This document shows, piece by piece, positions 53,401-64,000 of a DNA stretch of 64,000 nucleotides; the stretch's first letter is position 1; the number at the start of each line of letters is the position of its first letter. The position numbers and the translations under genes are program-made. Origin of the DNA: Paralvinella palmiformis (taxonomy: Eukaryota; Annelida; Polychaeta; Terebellida; Alvinellidae); contig JAODUP010001153.1 of the NCBI GenBank assembly GCA_025642065.1, forward strand, positions 34,855 to 98,854, written 5' to 3'. The notes under the pieces are model-generated. The model did not search any database. It was not told the DNA's origin and was given only the letters and a program-made list of their open reading frames with translations.

Positions 53401-55367
53401 TAAAATGATAGTAAAGTGTGGTATTCAACATTATAAACAATAATACAATAAAATTCACTGCACATAACAAAGACTGGTAAAATGTCGTATTCGTAGTAAA
53501 TCATACTAAAATTATATTTAACAAAAGAAGAAGAATAGAGTCCAATATATTGGTAAATTTAATTTATTATTTATGGATATAATAATATGGTAAATTGCAC
53601 TTTATTTACCAATATTATTATCTATGATCTGATGGATAATAATATTGTTAAATTACACTTTATTTGTGCCTTTCACTGTTTCAGTCAATCCTTACACTGA
53701 CACTAATTATAAGCAGATTGTCATTTCGAATTAAAACTAAAATGGCTGGATTATCATGGTATTATCACTCAGCGGACCCCCTATAAATCCCACAATGCAA
53801 AGTGCATCTGGTTTGTTTTGGTTTTTGACGGCATCATGCAATGGGTCTATAAGGTAAAAAATGGCCACTGTAAGGCTTGATGCATATATTTTTAATTCAG
53901 ACATAAAAAACAATTAAAATTGACATACAATGAAAAAGAAGTTCAGGTGTTGTGTTGTTATGTATTTTATAAAGAAATTAAACACAATACAATATGTTTT
54001 ATGATTAGAATGCTGTTATATATATATTATATGCACGTAAATCATATTACGGTGACAAATATAGATGTACAAATCCAATGGATAAGGCCACGTTGCACTG
54101 ATGCAATTTTAATGTTGGACATAATCCATGGTTCCATTAAATCATGCATCAATTGTTTTATGTACGTCTAACAAATTGAAATGCAAATAATCATGAACAT
54201 AATGAAACTTCATACAAAAATAAATTGCCTTTCGGTGTTTTATCTTAGGCCGGCAAAATTGAACCAAACAACTTTTTTTAAACAGATATTTAATTATCTA
54301 GTACATCTTAAATGTTCACATTGTGCACAAAATATAGTAAAATATAATACCTTTGTATATTATTATGCATATATATCATACATAAAATAGGATAGATGGG
54401 CTAAATTAGGCAGGGATTTGATCGGATTGTATAACAACCTAAACACATTCATCTGACACTGCAGGAATTTACGAGATTTGGCACTCGAGGACCTCTGGGT
54501 TTTTTTCCATTGCGCAGCATAGATAGTTTCACATCAAACACCAAAATTATACTATTAAATAGAAAACATTCTCAGCTTTATCACAGTGGTGGTTTCTCTT
54601 GTCTAGCTCAATTATTAATAGATGTATTATTGTGGTTTAGATTTAAAAGTGATCACAGGCTAGGTTAGTTTCATATTTTCATAGGGAAACCAGCATATTT
54701 ATAAAAGAGTGGAATACTGGCAACAACATGGCTAGCTTCGTTTGTTAATAGGTATTGCCATGCACAAAGAGGGTAAACAGACCCCATATGGGGGCGTTTG
54801 TGCTTCATTTCTGATGTCTCGTCATTTAACAATTATATCTCCCATTTCAAAACAAATTAGATTAGGGGATAGAGCTATATGCATTTATTAACTGTTTAAT
54901 TCATAGTTATTTCTTGAAACATTAAGGCAACCACAATCAAAACAAAAGGACTTTCATTTCAGCAGTCATTTTGCTTATGCCCACTTAAAAGGACTTTAAT
55001 ATTCACGACGTCCCTACTATAAATTGATAATAATTCAGAATTGTCAATTGCATCCCTTGATGGAATGAAATTATAAATCATACTATTGTTTGGGAACAGC
55101 TTTATTTATTTGATGTGTGTGTGTGAATCCTGATCAGGATGAGTATTGACTCGCTGACACAAGTGACAGCTGACAGTTAAAATACAATGAAAGCATCACG
55201 TGAATTAAGCAATCGTTAGGAACCATTATTTGAACATAAGCTACTACGTTAAATGCGGAGCCTTTAGTTAACCTAAGCCATAAATTAGTTACTTAGACAT
55301 AGCCTAAAGTTTATAAATACAGCGAAAATGACGAACCGGTTTGTTTTTCTCGTATGGAGGCAGCCAT
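36892..55367 (-). CDS. SCFD1: SCFD1 / SLY1, Sec1-Munc18 protein (24 coding exons)
   Basis: Minus-strand exons: 55367-55337, 49782-49712, 49547-49459, 48931-48841, 48459-48337, 47480-47393, 46647-46558, 45605-45464, 44193-44094, 43878-43745, 42690-42600, 42426-42353, 41365-41284, 41117-41058, 40939-40903, 40777-40710, 40253-40174, 40040-39981, 39700-39625, 39034-38928, 38790-38760, 38633-38568, 37682-37602, 36918-36892. Every intron is GT-AG, phases agree, and the product is 632 residues (human about 642). Landmarks: [56 protein letters not shown] (about 243-260), the basic [11 protein letters not shown] linker, [40 protein letters not shown] and [17 protein letters not shown]. Sly1 is a cytosolic SM protein that clasps syntaxin-5 and its SNARE partners in ER-Golgi and intra-Golgi fusion. 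The start ATG has a strong context (AAAATGG). Intron 1 is 5.5 kb. Confidence 0.97.
37756..38300. mobile_element. Inverted-repeat MITE in SCFD1 intron 22
   Basis: Ends are TATACTTGTGTATAAG (37756-37771) and its complement CTTATACACAAGTATA (38285-38300), 16 bp exact, bordered by TA-rich sequence compatible with a TA target site. The 545-bp interior has no transposase. Confidence 0.65.
39765..39872 (-). mobile_element. SINE family S1 tail fragment, copy 2
   Basis: The minus strand carries TGTGTTTGTGGAGTTTGATT, then CCACATGTCCCATGTGTGATAA, aligning with the body of the S1 copy at 61587. It lies between SCFD1 exons 18 and 19. Confidence 0.5.
40254..40278. repeat. SCFD1: (TA)n microsatellite forming the exon-17 acceptor of SCFD1
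   Basis: On the minus strand a (TA)n run ends in TATATAG directly before exon 17 (GCAGAG at 40253). The usual pyrimidine tract is absent. Confidence 0.85.
40340..40452 (-). mobile_element. SINE family S1 fragment, copy 3
   Basis: The minus strand shares GGCCATGTGTTGTAAGTGTG and GACCACTGCTGAGGCTAAA with the S1 tail at 61587. A (GT)n run lies at about 40451-40464. Confidence 0.5.
41815..41945 (-). repeat. Dispersed repeat R1, copy 2
   Basis: Reverse complement matches 16140-16262 (GAGTAGTCTAAAACACTAGC, TTTTGAGGCAAG, GAATGATTTTCTGCT). It lies in SCFD1 intron 12. Confidence 0.6.
44412..44449. repeat. (TA)n microsatellite
   Basis: Pure TA run in SCFD1 intron 8. A shorter one lies at about 47207-47231 in intron 6. 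Confidence 0.85.
49783..55336 (-). other. SCFD1: SCFD1 intron 1 (5.5 kb)
   Basis: No second gene recognised. The 138-codon frame at 51807-52223 has no known motif, begins on a non-ATG codon and is AT-driven. A MITE with about 95-bp arms lies at 53137-53832. Confidence 0.5.
53137..53832. mobile_element. MITE with about 95-bp inverted repeats
   Basis: Arms 53137-53232 and 53738-53832 share GTCAAAAACCAAAACAAAC, GCATTGTGGGATTTATAGGG and GATAATCC in inverted orientation, about 80 percent identical by eye. The interior (about 500 bp) is AT-rich and noncoding. Confidence 0.7.
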
Positions 55368-55595
55368 TTTGCCGGAAGCTGCGTGGCAAATGGTTGTTCT
55401 AATTTACCAAAGTATTGTTACTATCAATATTTTGGAAAATATCGATGATGATAATTTACATCAATTTAAATAATTATACTCATATTAATAACTAGATGCA
55501 TTGAATGATTTATATATTTTTACGAACTTTATAGTGAGATTTAAAAGACATCTCCGTATAACTGAGCTGATAGCGTGATTCGCCACACACAAACA

Positions 55596-55631
<36 letters not shown>

Positions 55632-55967
55632 ATATATATATAAACATAATTCAAATCGTGTTCAACCAATACATTTCAATAGCCAATCTCAGTGTCACTT
55701 AACATGACATGCCCATAAATTGGTATATTAGCAGAAGTAGCAACAACAATTAATTTGCTACTGCAGTAGTATAAAAAATTATCTTTCCAAAGCCAAGGTG
55801 TAAATCACAAACTCGAATAACCAATATATTTTATTTTCCTTAATTATTTTATTAGTTAACATTATTTTGAGTATATTAATGTATGAGTATATTAACTCAG
55901 CTAAACATAGATAATTAATATTCTTTTATATACTTTCCCAAACCATGAATTTATAATAACTCGCGAA

Positions 55968-56006
<39 letters not shown>

Positions 56007-56192
56007 GAGAGAAAGAGATAACAAAATTAATCTTTATATCCGTGATAATTATACTATAGCATATATTATAGATAAATATGGAAGTATATTTAAAGTTCCA
56101 CGTACAAAGTATATATACATTTTGCGGAATTTTTAAATCCAACAATATATATATATGATATATATATATATATATATATGGCGGGGGCGCGC

Positions 56193-56242
<50 letters not shown>

Positions 56243-57029
56243 CTAAATCCATATTTAAATGAAACAAAGCGATGAAATCTTCCTGAGCAGCATATTTATT
56301 ACAAATAAGACTCATGCTTTACAAAATGCAAATATTATAGTTAATTAATTAATTAATTAAATTTGTTCTGAATAAGAAACAAAAGTATGTTTTATATCCA
56401 TATAAATAGATTCTACTTAACGTTTCTGAAGAAAAAAAAAGTAGAGAAATTATAATTTCAACAGTAATCTAGAATAGTAAAATATATTACAGTGATATCG
56501 TGATTATAATATCAGGATAAGTTTTGAGACACCTTGATAAAGATATAGAGAAGAACAACATTATTTCTACAATTCCATTTTTTACATTAAAGTTATTTAT
56601 ACTGCATGGTCCACATTTGTGTTTGAAATGATTTCACAAAAGCCATAGAAATATCAATTATCTATCTAAACAGAATGACTTATCTGAAATCAGACATAAT
56701 CAATTCGTCATTTTATACATCAGTGGATAATCAGTTGTTTCTACCCAACATTCGTGACAACTAAACGCAATATGCCTGTTATAACGTTTATGTGACTTCG
56801 AGCCTTTGATACGGTCGAACATAATGAGAGAATGAAGTCACACATCTTGTTGTGAACATCAAAGGGGGTGGTGACTTCAATGAGTAAATATAATACAACG
56901 GTAGTTGAACGCAGAAATAACATTATTGCTCCTGATATTTGATATAAAGGTGAAAGTCTCCCGTTAGCAGGTAATAGTCTCTTCTCGAAATTGAACGTAG
57001 ATATATTACAAGTTAGTGTAGTGGAGATA
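55368..57029. other. Intergenic region between SCFD1 and the homeobox gene
   Basis: The two genes are divergently arranged with 1.7 kb between start codons, so both promoters should lie here; no TATA or CpG-rich block stands out. It holds (TA)n tracts at about 55601-55640, 55971-56002 and 56144-56179, a (GT)n tract at about 56194-56241 and a (TTAA)n run near 56340. Confidence 0.55.
56144..56241. repeat. (TA)n-(GT)n compound microsatellite
   Basis: TA run, a short GGCGGGGGCGCGCG block, then about 48 bp of GT repeat. Confidence 0.9.
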
Positions 57030-59647
57030 ATGGCACCGCTGAAAACTGGCCATAAATGTCAACCTGATACACCCAGTGATAAATCAACTCATCGTGACAT
57101 GCCTGTGTCATTTACAGAACCAGGTACGTGAAATATGCTTCTTTACATATGATTCGAAGTGATTCATATATTTATTTAATAATAACCTTTTCCATTTTTT
57201 AAATAAAAATAATAATCATAATTGGCTAATTGACAACCATAGTGTCACGGCCAGGGGTTGAAACCAGCCTCCCACGCATCAAGTGCAAAGAGTCAGAATA
57301 TATAACTTAACTAGAACCCCTAGTTTTATATAGCCGTTGGTATCAGGACCAAATAATGCTAGCTGATATATCCTGAATAATATCCCCCACTTTATAAATT
57401 ACATTCCATCATATTTCTTGCGTTGAGCGTCAAACAAAATGATAGGGATTTATTACATGTTATAAGTAATGATCTTCATATCCAATAAACGTTTTTAAAT
57501 TTTATACTCAAGCGTATTAAATTCAGGCATGAAGTCTTATTTGAGTATTTCACTATGTACTCGGATCATCCAGTCAGATACTATTCAGGTGCCTGTTCTC
57601 GGCTCAAGTCATATGGTGATTGTGCGTTTAGTGTTGCAGCCCCCACTTTGTGGAATAGGTTGTCGGCAAATATTAAAAATGAGTCGTCTCTTGAAATTTT
57701 AAGATCTCTTCTAAAAACAAACCTATTCAAGGTCGCTTTCACGGATAAATAATTATTATCTTTTAAATCATTACAGGTTTTTACAGACATATTATTTGGG
57801 GTATTATTATATTACATATTATTTATACAGCGCCTTTGAATGGCTCCTGCTAGTAAGGGCGCTTTATTAAATATACATTATTATTATTATTATTAGTTTG
57901 TTGTGTAGTAGCATTTGTAACGCACGTCGGTTAATACCATTGCAGGAACCAATGAACTCCATTTCGTTTCTCGTTAATTCTTTGATATATTATATTTAAT
58001 ACATTGATAATGTGAAACCAATTATGTTGGAGTGGCTTATGTACAGAATTGAAAACCGCTAATGATTACATGTGTACGGTCGCCATACATCTTAGACTCC
58101 CGCAATTTCATCAAATCTCGCGCGCTCCCGCGCGAGATAACAGATCTCCCGCATTTTAAACGAAAGCGGACTTTTTATAAATAAACTGTATGTGATATCG
58201 ATTTTATCTAAAGGGTTTGTGCTCAGTGATAATAAAATGGTGCATTCACAGTCATAGAAAGTATTTTGTTACCTTTGACCACTTGGTTTATGTATAAATC
58301 CCCGAAACCCTCCTATTTACGTATACAAACCCGATTTTCCAAGATCCTCCGATTTACGTAAAAAAGCCCATATTCCCGAGACACTCCGATTACGTATAAA
58401 TCTCCCACATTGGCATTTCCGAAACTTAACATGTATGAGTCTCACTAAACCAATTAGTCTATTTCATCATTGGGGTGGACACATCTGAAGGGTGTCATCT
58501 TTGACTTCGCTTAATTACCTTTGGAGGTCGCTCGGCCCATTTAGCCTATCATGTAGACAAAAGTGGCCGTAAAACATAAATAATTTATCATTAGAGGCCT
58601 AGCTAAGGCTTGGAAACAATGAAAAATGGTTGTTTAATTGTTAATATTCAGTAAATAAAGTATGACCACTGAAATGGAACAATTAACTATTACTCGTGGA
58701 AGACTTCAATTAGGCATTGTCCTAGAATCAGACCAACTATTGTTACCTAGCATTTTATATCAGATGGTCTAACCATTTTACCCATTATTATTTTATTTTT
58801 ATATTTGATAAAAAAAAGGTTTCCGTGATTGGTGTCGCCAATACACTAACAGCTCAAGCTGATATCGAATTAGTAGAATGGTAGACCACGTACCTGACTA
58901 CTCTATTTATATTTGAAGGGTGTTTCATCTATCACTTCACCTCATTACCTATAAAGCCCGCACTATCAACATTTTGTTACCTTTGGAAAATTCTTATATA
59001 ACTTACTATGGGCACAAATTTGATTGTAAAAATTAACTTTTTATTAAAGGATGATACGTATACCACAGACACAAATAATACTGGGGTTCAATCCCAGACT
59101 TAGAAATCTACAGCGCAATTCGCTATTAACTGTGTTACAGATGAGGGGATAGTTTTCTGAATATTAATAAGTCTTATGTCATTTTATCTGTTTATATATC
59201 AGGTTTGGATGAAGATGTTCAGATGTCGGGAGATTATCAGAACTTATTCCATGGGCCACCAAAACGTAACCGTCGCCGACAGCGGGTCATATTTGATGAG
59301 GCGACTATAGTACAGCTTAATAGAGAGTTCCACAAGGATCAATATCCGTGTGTCACGAAACGGGAAGAGATCGCCGAGAAGGTCAACATTCCGGAGTCTA
59401 GAATACATGTTAGTTCTATATAGAAGCATGCGCACGCACATAGAAATAAATACATAAAACCTTACAGAAGGACAGATGAGATATTTTATATTTAAAAACC
59501 CCTAATTTCTGGATTCATTGGCCTTGATGAATTTGTCAAATTGTGAAATGATTTTGTAATGATGCACAGTGCTAATGTTTTTGGCACACTGCAATTATTT
59601 GTAATACTGTGACAGATATTTCGCCGGGTGTGTGCTTGGGTTTGTGA

Positions 59648-59700
<53 letters not shown>

Positions 59701-59762
59701 GCTCGCTCTCTATCTGTGCGTGCGTGCGTGTCATCGTGTGTGTGCGTGTATATATGTGTGTA

Positions 59763-59859
<97 letters not shown>

Positions 59860-60749
59860 CGCGCGGCGTGTGCGTTTCATAATTATTTATGTGAACCATG
59901 TCAAAGCTTCTGTTTAAATCAATTATATTAATGTCAAGTCATAGAATTCGCAAACTAATCCATGACCGTTTCGTTTAGACTTGGTTTCAAAATAAGCGAT
60001 CTCGTGTTAAGAAAAACATCCGAGCAGGAGCCTCGCCACAGGATTGTGCTGGATTACTCCAACTCCGTCGCCGAAACACAAGAGGTCTGTCTACTCCACT
60101 TCATCCACTACCATCATCACCACAACAACCATCATCATCATCATCGTTTCTAGTATCAACTTCGGTATCATCAGCGTCAACCAAAAGTGGACAGAAGGCA
60201 GATCAGCATTACCCAACACGACCTTCCAGGAGACCAGAAGGCCACGGACTTTCTAAACCACGTTTGCGACGAAGTGTGATGCAGCCTCTGGACCTGCGAA
60301 TAGGTACACAGCAAATGCGTACACATTCACAACCCATAGGCTGTCTGCCTGTACAGTCGATTCCGGATACAAACCAGAGTTTAGCACGTGGCATGTTTAA
60401 ACCCCATATGTGGCTATCCCCGATCACAAACGCCCTGCCCTCAAATGTGCTATCCGTGACGACACCTGCAGCGTGCGTCATCAATTCGTGTTCGGATTCT
60501 GTGATGTTCGCGCCATCTCCACTACAACTCGGCAGCCCTTTAGTTGGTGGCGTGCCGTGGCTTCAGAGCTCGGCCTTTTCTCCCTTCGCTCTGCCACACC
60601 AAGGTCTACTAAGGTACGCTCAAGGACATACTGTTAGTCCGGATCTAGAACAACAATCTCCCGTCCTGGATGAAGTTACGGATTCTTCTGGTTACACCAG
60701 TTCATCAATTGCCAGTCCCGATCACAGTCCTATAGATGTTTGTAATTGA
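57030..60749 (+). CDS. Divergent PRD-class (DUX-like) homeobox transcription factor, 3 exons
   Basis: Exons 57030-57123, 59203-59408 and 59979-60749; phases agree (G|GT join, then phase 0) and the product is 356 residues. The homeodomain is residues 55-114: [10 protein letters not shown], helix 1 L70/F74, [20 protein letters not shown] in helix 2, and helix 3 [12 protein letters not shown] with W102, F103, Q104 (position 50), N105 (51) and R107 (53). The intron falls exactly between homeodomain positions 46 and 47, the position conserved in PRD-class homeoboxes. YP, REEIA, IPESR and WFQNKRSR recall DUX-type domains more than Pax, Otx or Arx. There is no paired domain and no OAR motif at the C-terminus. 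Exon 3 adds a serine run (about residues 144-150) and a long low-complexity tail ending [12 protein letters not shown] cannot name an orthologue; it may be a lineage-specific gene. Confidence 0.88.
57519..57895 (+). mobile_element. Non-LTR retrotransposon (same family as copy A), copy B, 5'-truncated
   Basis: Holds only the last codons of the reverse transcriptase (57555-57752, with [20 protein letters not shown]), then CAGCGCCTTTGAATGGC, GGGCGCTTTATT and an (ATT)n tail at about 57879-57895. It lies in intron 1 of the homeobox gene, same strand. The 5' truncation is typical of aborted reverse transcription. Confidence 0.85.
58470..58590 (+). mobile_element. SINE family S2, copy 3 (tail)
   Basis: Carries GAAGGGTGTCATC, GACTTCGCTTAATTACC, GGAGGTCGCTCGGCCCATTT and GTGGCCGTAAAACATAA, as at 24785. 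In homeobox intron 1. Confidence 0.65.
58855..58965 (+). mobile_element. SINE family S2, copy 4 (truncated)
   Basis: TGACTACTCTATTTATA followed by GAAGGGTGTTTCATC and CACCTCATTACC match S2. In homeobox intron 1. Confidence 0.5.
59648..59862. repeat. (TA)n/(GT)n microsatellite block in homeobox intron 2
   Basis: TA run at 59648-59698, a GT- and GC-rich link, a second TA run at about 59772-59801, then about 56 bp of GT repeat. It gives long but spurious open frames on both strands. Confidence 0.95.
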
Positions 60750-61024
60750 GAGATGTAGTAGATATGACTTGTTAATGTAAATAATGGTGTGGGTGTGGTT
60801 AAGCTACATTGGTGTTTATTTCGATTTCGTGCAAACCATCAATATATATATGACTAAAACTTTATCATAAAAACAGTTCGTGCCTTGTTTTCTTGTTTTT
60901 AGTGGAACTAGAATAAGCAATTGGATCTGTAAATATCAACAAAAGAAGGGATCGCGAAGAAAAATTAAATCAAAAACCATACAATACATGTAATACTAAT
61001 TAAATCGATACATTTTAGTGAAGA

Positions 61025-61030
61025 ATAAAA
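61025..61030 (+). terminator. Candidate poly(A) signal of the homeobox gene
   Basis: AATAAA on the plus strand downstream of the TGA at 60747-60749. Confidence 0.45.
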
Positions 61031-61586
61031 TCATAAAATTATAATAAGATGAAAAAGGATCTAGATAACCTAGTTTAAATGTAAATTTTATGGTTTGTGG
61101 GCACAATGTGTTGTCTGTGTATATCGACACTAAATAAGTGAATTATTAACGTATGTGCTTAATCAAGGTGGATTATCAATTAATGTATTTAAGTGAGATA
61201 GTGCTAGATTTAGAATAAATATAGCCCGATTATGCTGAAATCGTGGACACCACATAACATACACTTAGTAAACTAGTCCGTGGCATTCTAATGATCAGAT
61301 GTAGCCTAGCTCGCATGGCTATTCCAGTGATAGCTAGAATGTCGAATTGCTCAATTATATCCAACATTCAAAAGAAATACATGGTCATGATATTGAGTTG
61401 ATATTATCCTAACCTACAATACGTACGGTTACCTGAGGATCTGTAGTAAAATAGGAGAAGATATTGTTATCATTGATTAAAACTTCGAAAGGGTTAATAT
61501 CATGATGCAAGTATAATACAGCTTTGGAATCTATATTATGATATCAAATATCATAACCATAATATATATCACCAGTCTATATTGAG

Positions 61587-61740
61587 TCTTCCGATGGCGA
61601 AGTGGCTAGAGCAGTGCGTTACAAACTTCCAGGTTGTGGGTTCGTATCCAGCTTATGTGTGTATTTGTGGGATATGTTTCCCAATGGAGTCGTTCCTCAG
61701 CCATGTGTCTCAGGTGTGACCAGCACAGGCTAAATAACTT
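61587..61740 (+). mobile_element. tRNA-derived SINE, family S1, best copy
   Basis: A-box-like AGTGGCTAGAGC at 61601-61612 and B-box GGTTCGTATCC at 61639-61649, spaced as in a tRNA gene. They are followed by TTTGTGGGATATGTTTCCC, GGAGTCGTTCCTCAGCC and GACCAGCACAGGCTAAATAA. The head cannot fold as a complete tRNA and the body is shared with 29450, 39765 and 40340. Confidence 0.7.
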
Positions 61741-62671
61741 AACCCATTCATATAACGGTATATACGTACTATGTCTATTCACACCATAATGTCACCAAAA
61801 CACTCAATTGAACTCAGCCGATTCATATATACTATAACGATATATACGTATCTGATCCATTCACATAATAATTTAAAAAATTATAACCATGAGAAACTTC
61901 GGTTTCATAAACTCAAATATACTGCTCTATCCTGAGGTTTTGGGCGTATATACTAATATAGGCCTTCATGTAGTTTATAAATCGGGTTACGGGTGAATAG
62001 AAACCACGCATACTATGGGTGTTTTTTTAATTATTATTAGGCAAAACCTTTGCAGTTGTACCTGAGATTACTTTACTTCTATGTTCCTAAAACATTCAGA
62101 ATATGCTGATAACATACTTCATTTAATTGCTGAGCTGGGGCTGGCCAGTGTCTGTGTTTATCTATTTATATATCCGCTTATTAAAAGAGGAGAATCTTGG
62201 AAATTTCATTGGCGGATAATATACTTTAGTGACGACTGTTCTTGGTGTTTTATTAAGTATCAGTAACTTATGACAATTTCATATTAATCGTAGAAATTAA
62301 AACCATATTCGCTTTTGTACACATAATTGTTCCCTAAATCTGTTTGGATAACTTACTGAAAGGTGAATTCAATAATAATATCCCTTTATCGCCCAACCAT
62401 GCGCATTTAATTTAATGGAGATGAACAAATTAGGTTACTATCCATGTAACATGTCAGTAGGGAGTTGTCTCTAAATTTAATTTAGTACATTTCCATCAGA
62501 GATATTTATTCAGTATATATGCTGTTGGTCCATATCCGGCCAGCAGCTAAAGTGGTGACACGTTCCTTGGCCCTTGACTGGGGGAATATGACGTCCAATG
62601 TTAGCCATCCTGACTAAGTGATTTATCTAGTCTAACTCCTGTCCACACCCCCGAAAAAATTTTTAAATTTC

Positions 62672-64000
62672 ATAATAATAATAATAATGTATATTTAATA
62701 AAAACGCCCCTTTCTAGCAGGGGGCCCTTTAAACCTTTAAAATAAAAAATATAATAATACCAAATAATTATTTTTCTGTGGGAAAAAGGACCTTAAATAG
62801 GTGTGTTTTTTTGAAGAGACTTAAAATTTCCAAGAGATGACCATTTTAAAATTTTCGGGAACTTATTCCACAAAGTGGGGGCTGCAATACTAAATGCCCA
62901 AACACCATTGACTTGAGCCGAGACACTGGCACCTCAATAGTATCTGACTGGATGACCTGAGTTTTTGGGGTGACTTTTAATGGAAACCAGTTCACACAGG
63001 TATTCTGGCGCCATATCATTAATAAGTTATTAACAGAATCTTAAAAAGGATACGCTGTCTAACAGGTAGCCAATGAGTTTTGGGGAAAAATTTTGGGGGA
63101 TATGATCATATTTTCAGTATTTTTACAATGATGTATTTGAATTCCTGAAGGGATTAATGTTATAATCAGATATCCATATAACAGGGAGTTACAATGTTAT
63201 ACAAAATGTAACAAAGGCATGAAATACAGTTACAAGTGTTCTTTTTCAAAATGCTTTTAAACAATGGATGTTCTTAAGATGGTAGTAGGCAGTCGGCATA
63301 CTGATGTGCATGTTCATGATGTTAATACATTGGTCAAAAAAAACCCCCAGATTTTTACTGACCCATTAGGGGGGAATGAAGATGCACCCATCTGTAATGC
63401 TGGTATCTTTAGGGGTTTAACAAATGTGGGATGCCAAAAATAAAATATTTGGTTTATTATCATTTAGTTTTTGAAGATTTTATATCCTTTAATATCAGCA
63501 ATACAATGTTCTAAATTTTCAAGGGAAAAGAGAAAAATTTTAAATCATTTCAGGATCCAGTGAATATACAGCTGTGTGTCATCACCATAAAGTGATATTT
63601 TCCCCATATCACTCGCAAGATCCCAAAAGGCGGGGCATTTGAAAACCAGAGGACCAAAAACTGAACCCTGTGGAAAAAAAAAACTGAATGTCAGATAAAA
63701 TACCATGAACAGACACTCTCTGGGAGCGTTGTTCCCGATGGATCTAAACAAATTTAAGTACTCTACCTGACAGACCAAACATGTCTTTTAACCCAGAAAA
63801 GTATATTATGGTCAACTGTATCAAAAGCACAACAGGTCCAGAAGAACAAGTATTACTGGCTTACCTTGATCAATTGACATCATAATATCATTTTTCATCG
63901 AACCAAGGCTGTTTCAGTCTGTGACCACTTTTATAGGCAGACTGTAGTGATTCATTAAGGTTATTATTGATTAAATATTTGTTTAGATGGAAAGCAACTG
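62672..64000 (-). mobile_element. Non-LTR retrotransposon (same family as copy A), copy C, runs past window end
   Basis: Closely matches copy A along its length with many single-base indels. On the minus strand it shows QGSVFGPLVF and the YGDDTQLY catalytic box (about 63560-63620), and at its 3' end LWNK-like coding, an AGCGCC-type tail and an (ATT)n run at about 62672-62690. Numerous frameshifts. Confidence 0.85.

Larger units (their letters stand above)
60750..62671. other. Homeobox 3' UTR and intergenic
   Basis: An AATAAA at 61025-61030, about 275 bases after the stop, is the likely poly(A) signal. An S1 SINE lies at 61587-61740. No other gene seen. Confidence 0.5.

Noticed and set aside
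59492..59931. Open frames of 84-135 codons on both strands over the TA/GT tracts
   Set aside because: They encode only [12 protein letters not shown] or HTHTHT runs and lie in an intron of the homeobox gene.
61587..61660. tRNA gene
   Set aside because: A and B boxes are present but the acceptor and anticodon stems do not close and the sequence continues into a repeated SINE body.

Overview
The window is animal nuclear DNA. It is AT-rich, genes are split by many GT-AG introns, and (TA)n, (CA)n and mixed microsatellites and fossil transposons are abundant. The gene content (an acetylcholine-binding-protein-like pentameric receptor domain without a membrane part, a divergent PRD-class homeobox gene, tRNA-headed SINEs, MULE, hAT, pogo and L2/CR1-like repeats) fits a lophotrochozoan, most likely a mollusc. 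The mollusc call is an inference.

Layout. 1.6-2.0 kb: last exon of a soluble pentameric-receptor (AChBP-like) gene, + strand. 4.9-6.1 kb: non-LTR retrotransposon. 7.0-11.0 kb: a MULE-like DNA transposon with foldback-type ends and a 9-bp target duplication, holding a broken transposase and a nested non-LTR element. 11.4-14.4 kb: a nested nest of repeats (hAT-like ends, a pogo-like element inside it, an I-clade retroelement inside that). 15.0-15.7 kb: hAT transposase remnant. 18.5-20.4 kb: intact BTB-BACK-Kelch gene with its coding region in one exon, + strand. 22.0 and 23.4 kb: two non-autonomous hAT elements with 8-bp target duplications. 27.2-32.3 kb: YIPF4, six coding exons, - strand. 32.6-33.5 kb: I-clade retroelement with an RNase H remnant. 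34.4-35.8 kb: two exons of an EF-hand-like protein enclosed by 150-bp inverted repeats. 36.9-55.4 kb: the complete SCFD1/SLY1 gene, 24 coding exons, - strand. 57.0-60.7 kb: PRD-class homeobox gene, three exons, + strand, with a retroelement tail in intron 1 and microsatellites in intron 2. 61.6 kb: SINE. 62.7 kb to the end: another copy of the first non-LTR family.

YIPF4 and SCFD1 both act in ER-Golgi traffic (Yip1-family Golgi membrane protein; SM protein of the syntaxin-5 SNARE complex). They lie in the same orientation, but separate genes with their own ends are the simplest reading. The KLHL-like protein is expected to be a CUL3 substrate adaptor and the homeobox protein a nuclear transcription factor. 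No shared pathway links these four genes. The most noteworthy material is the dated transposons, the EF-hand exons held in an inverted repeat, the unusual homeobox, and the AChBP-like exon lacking the loop-C cysteine pair.
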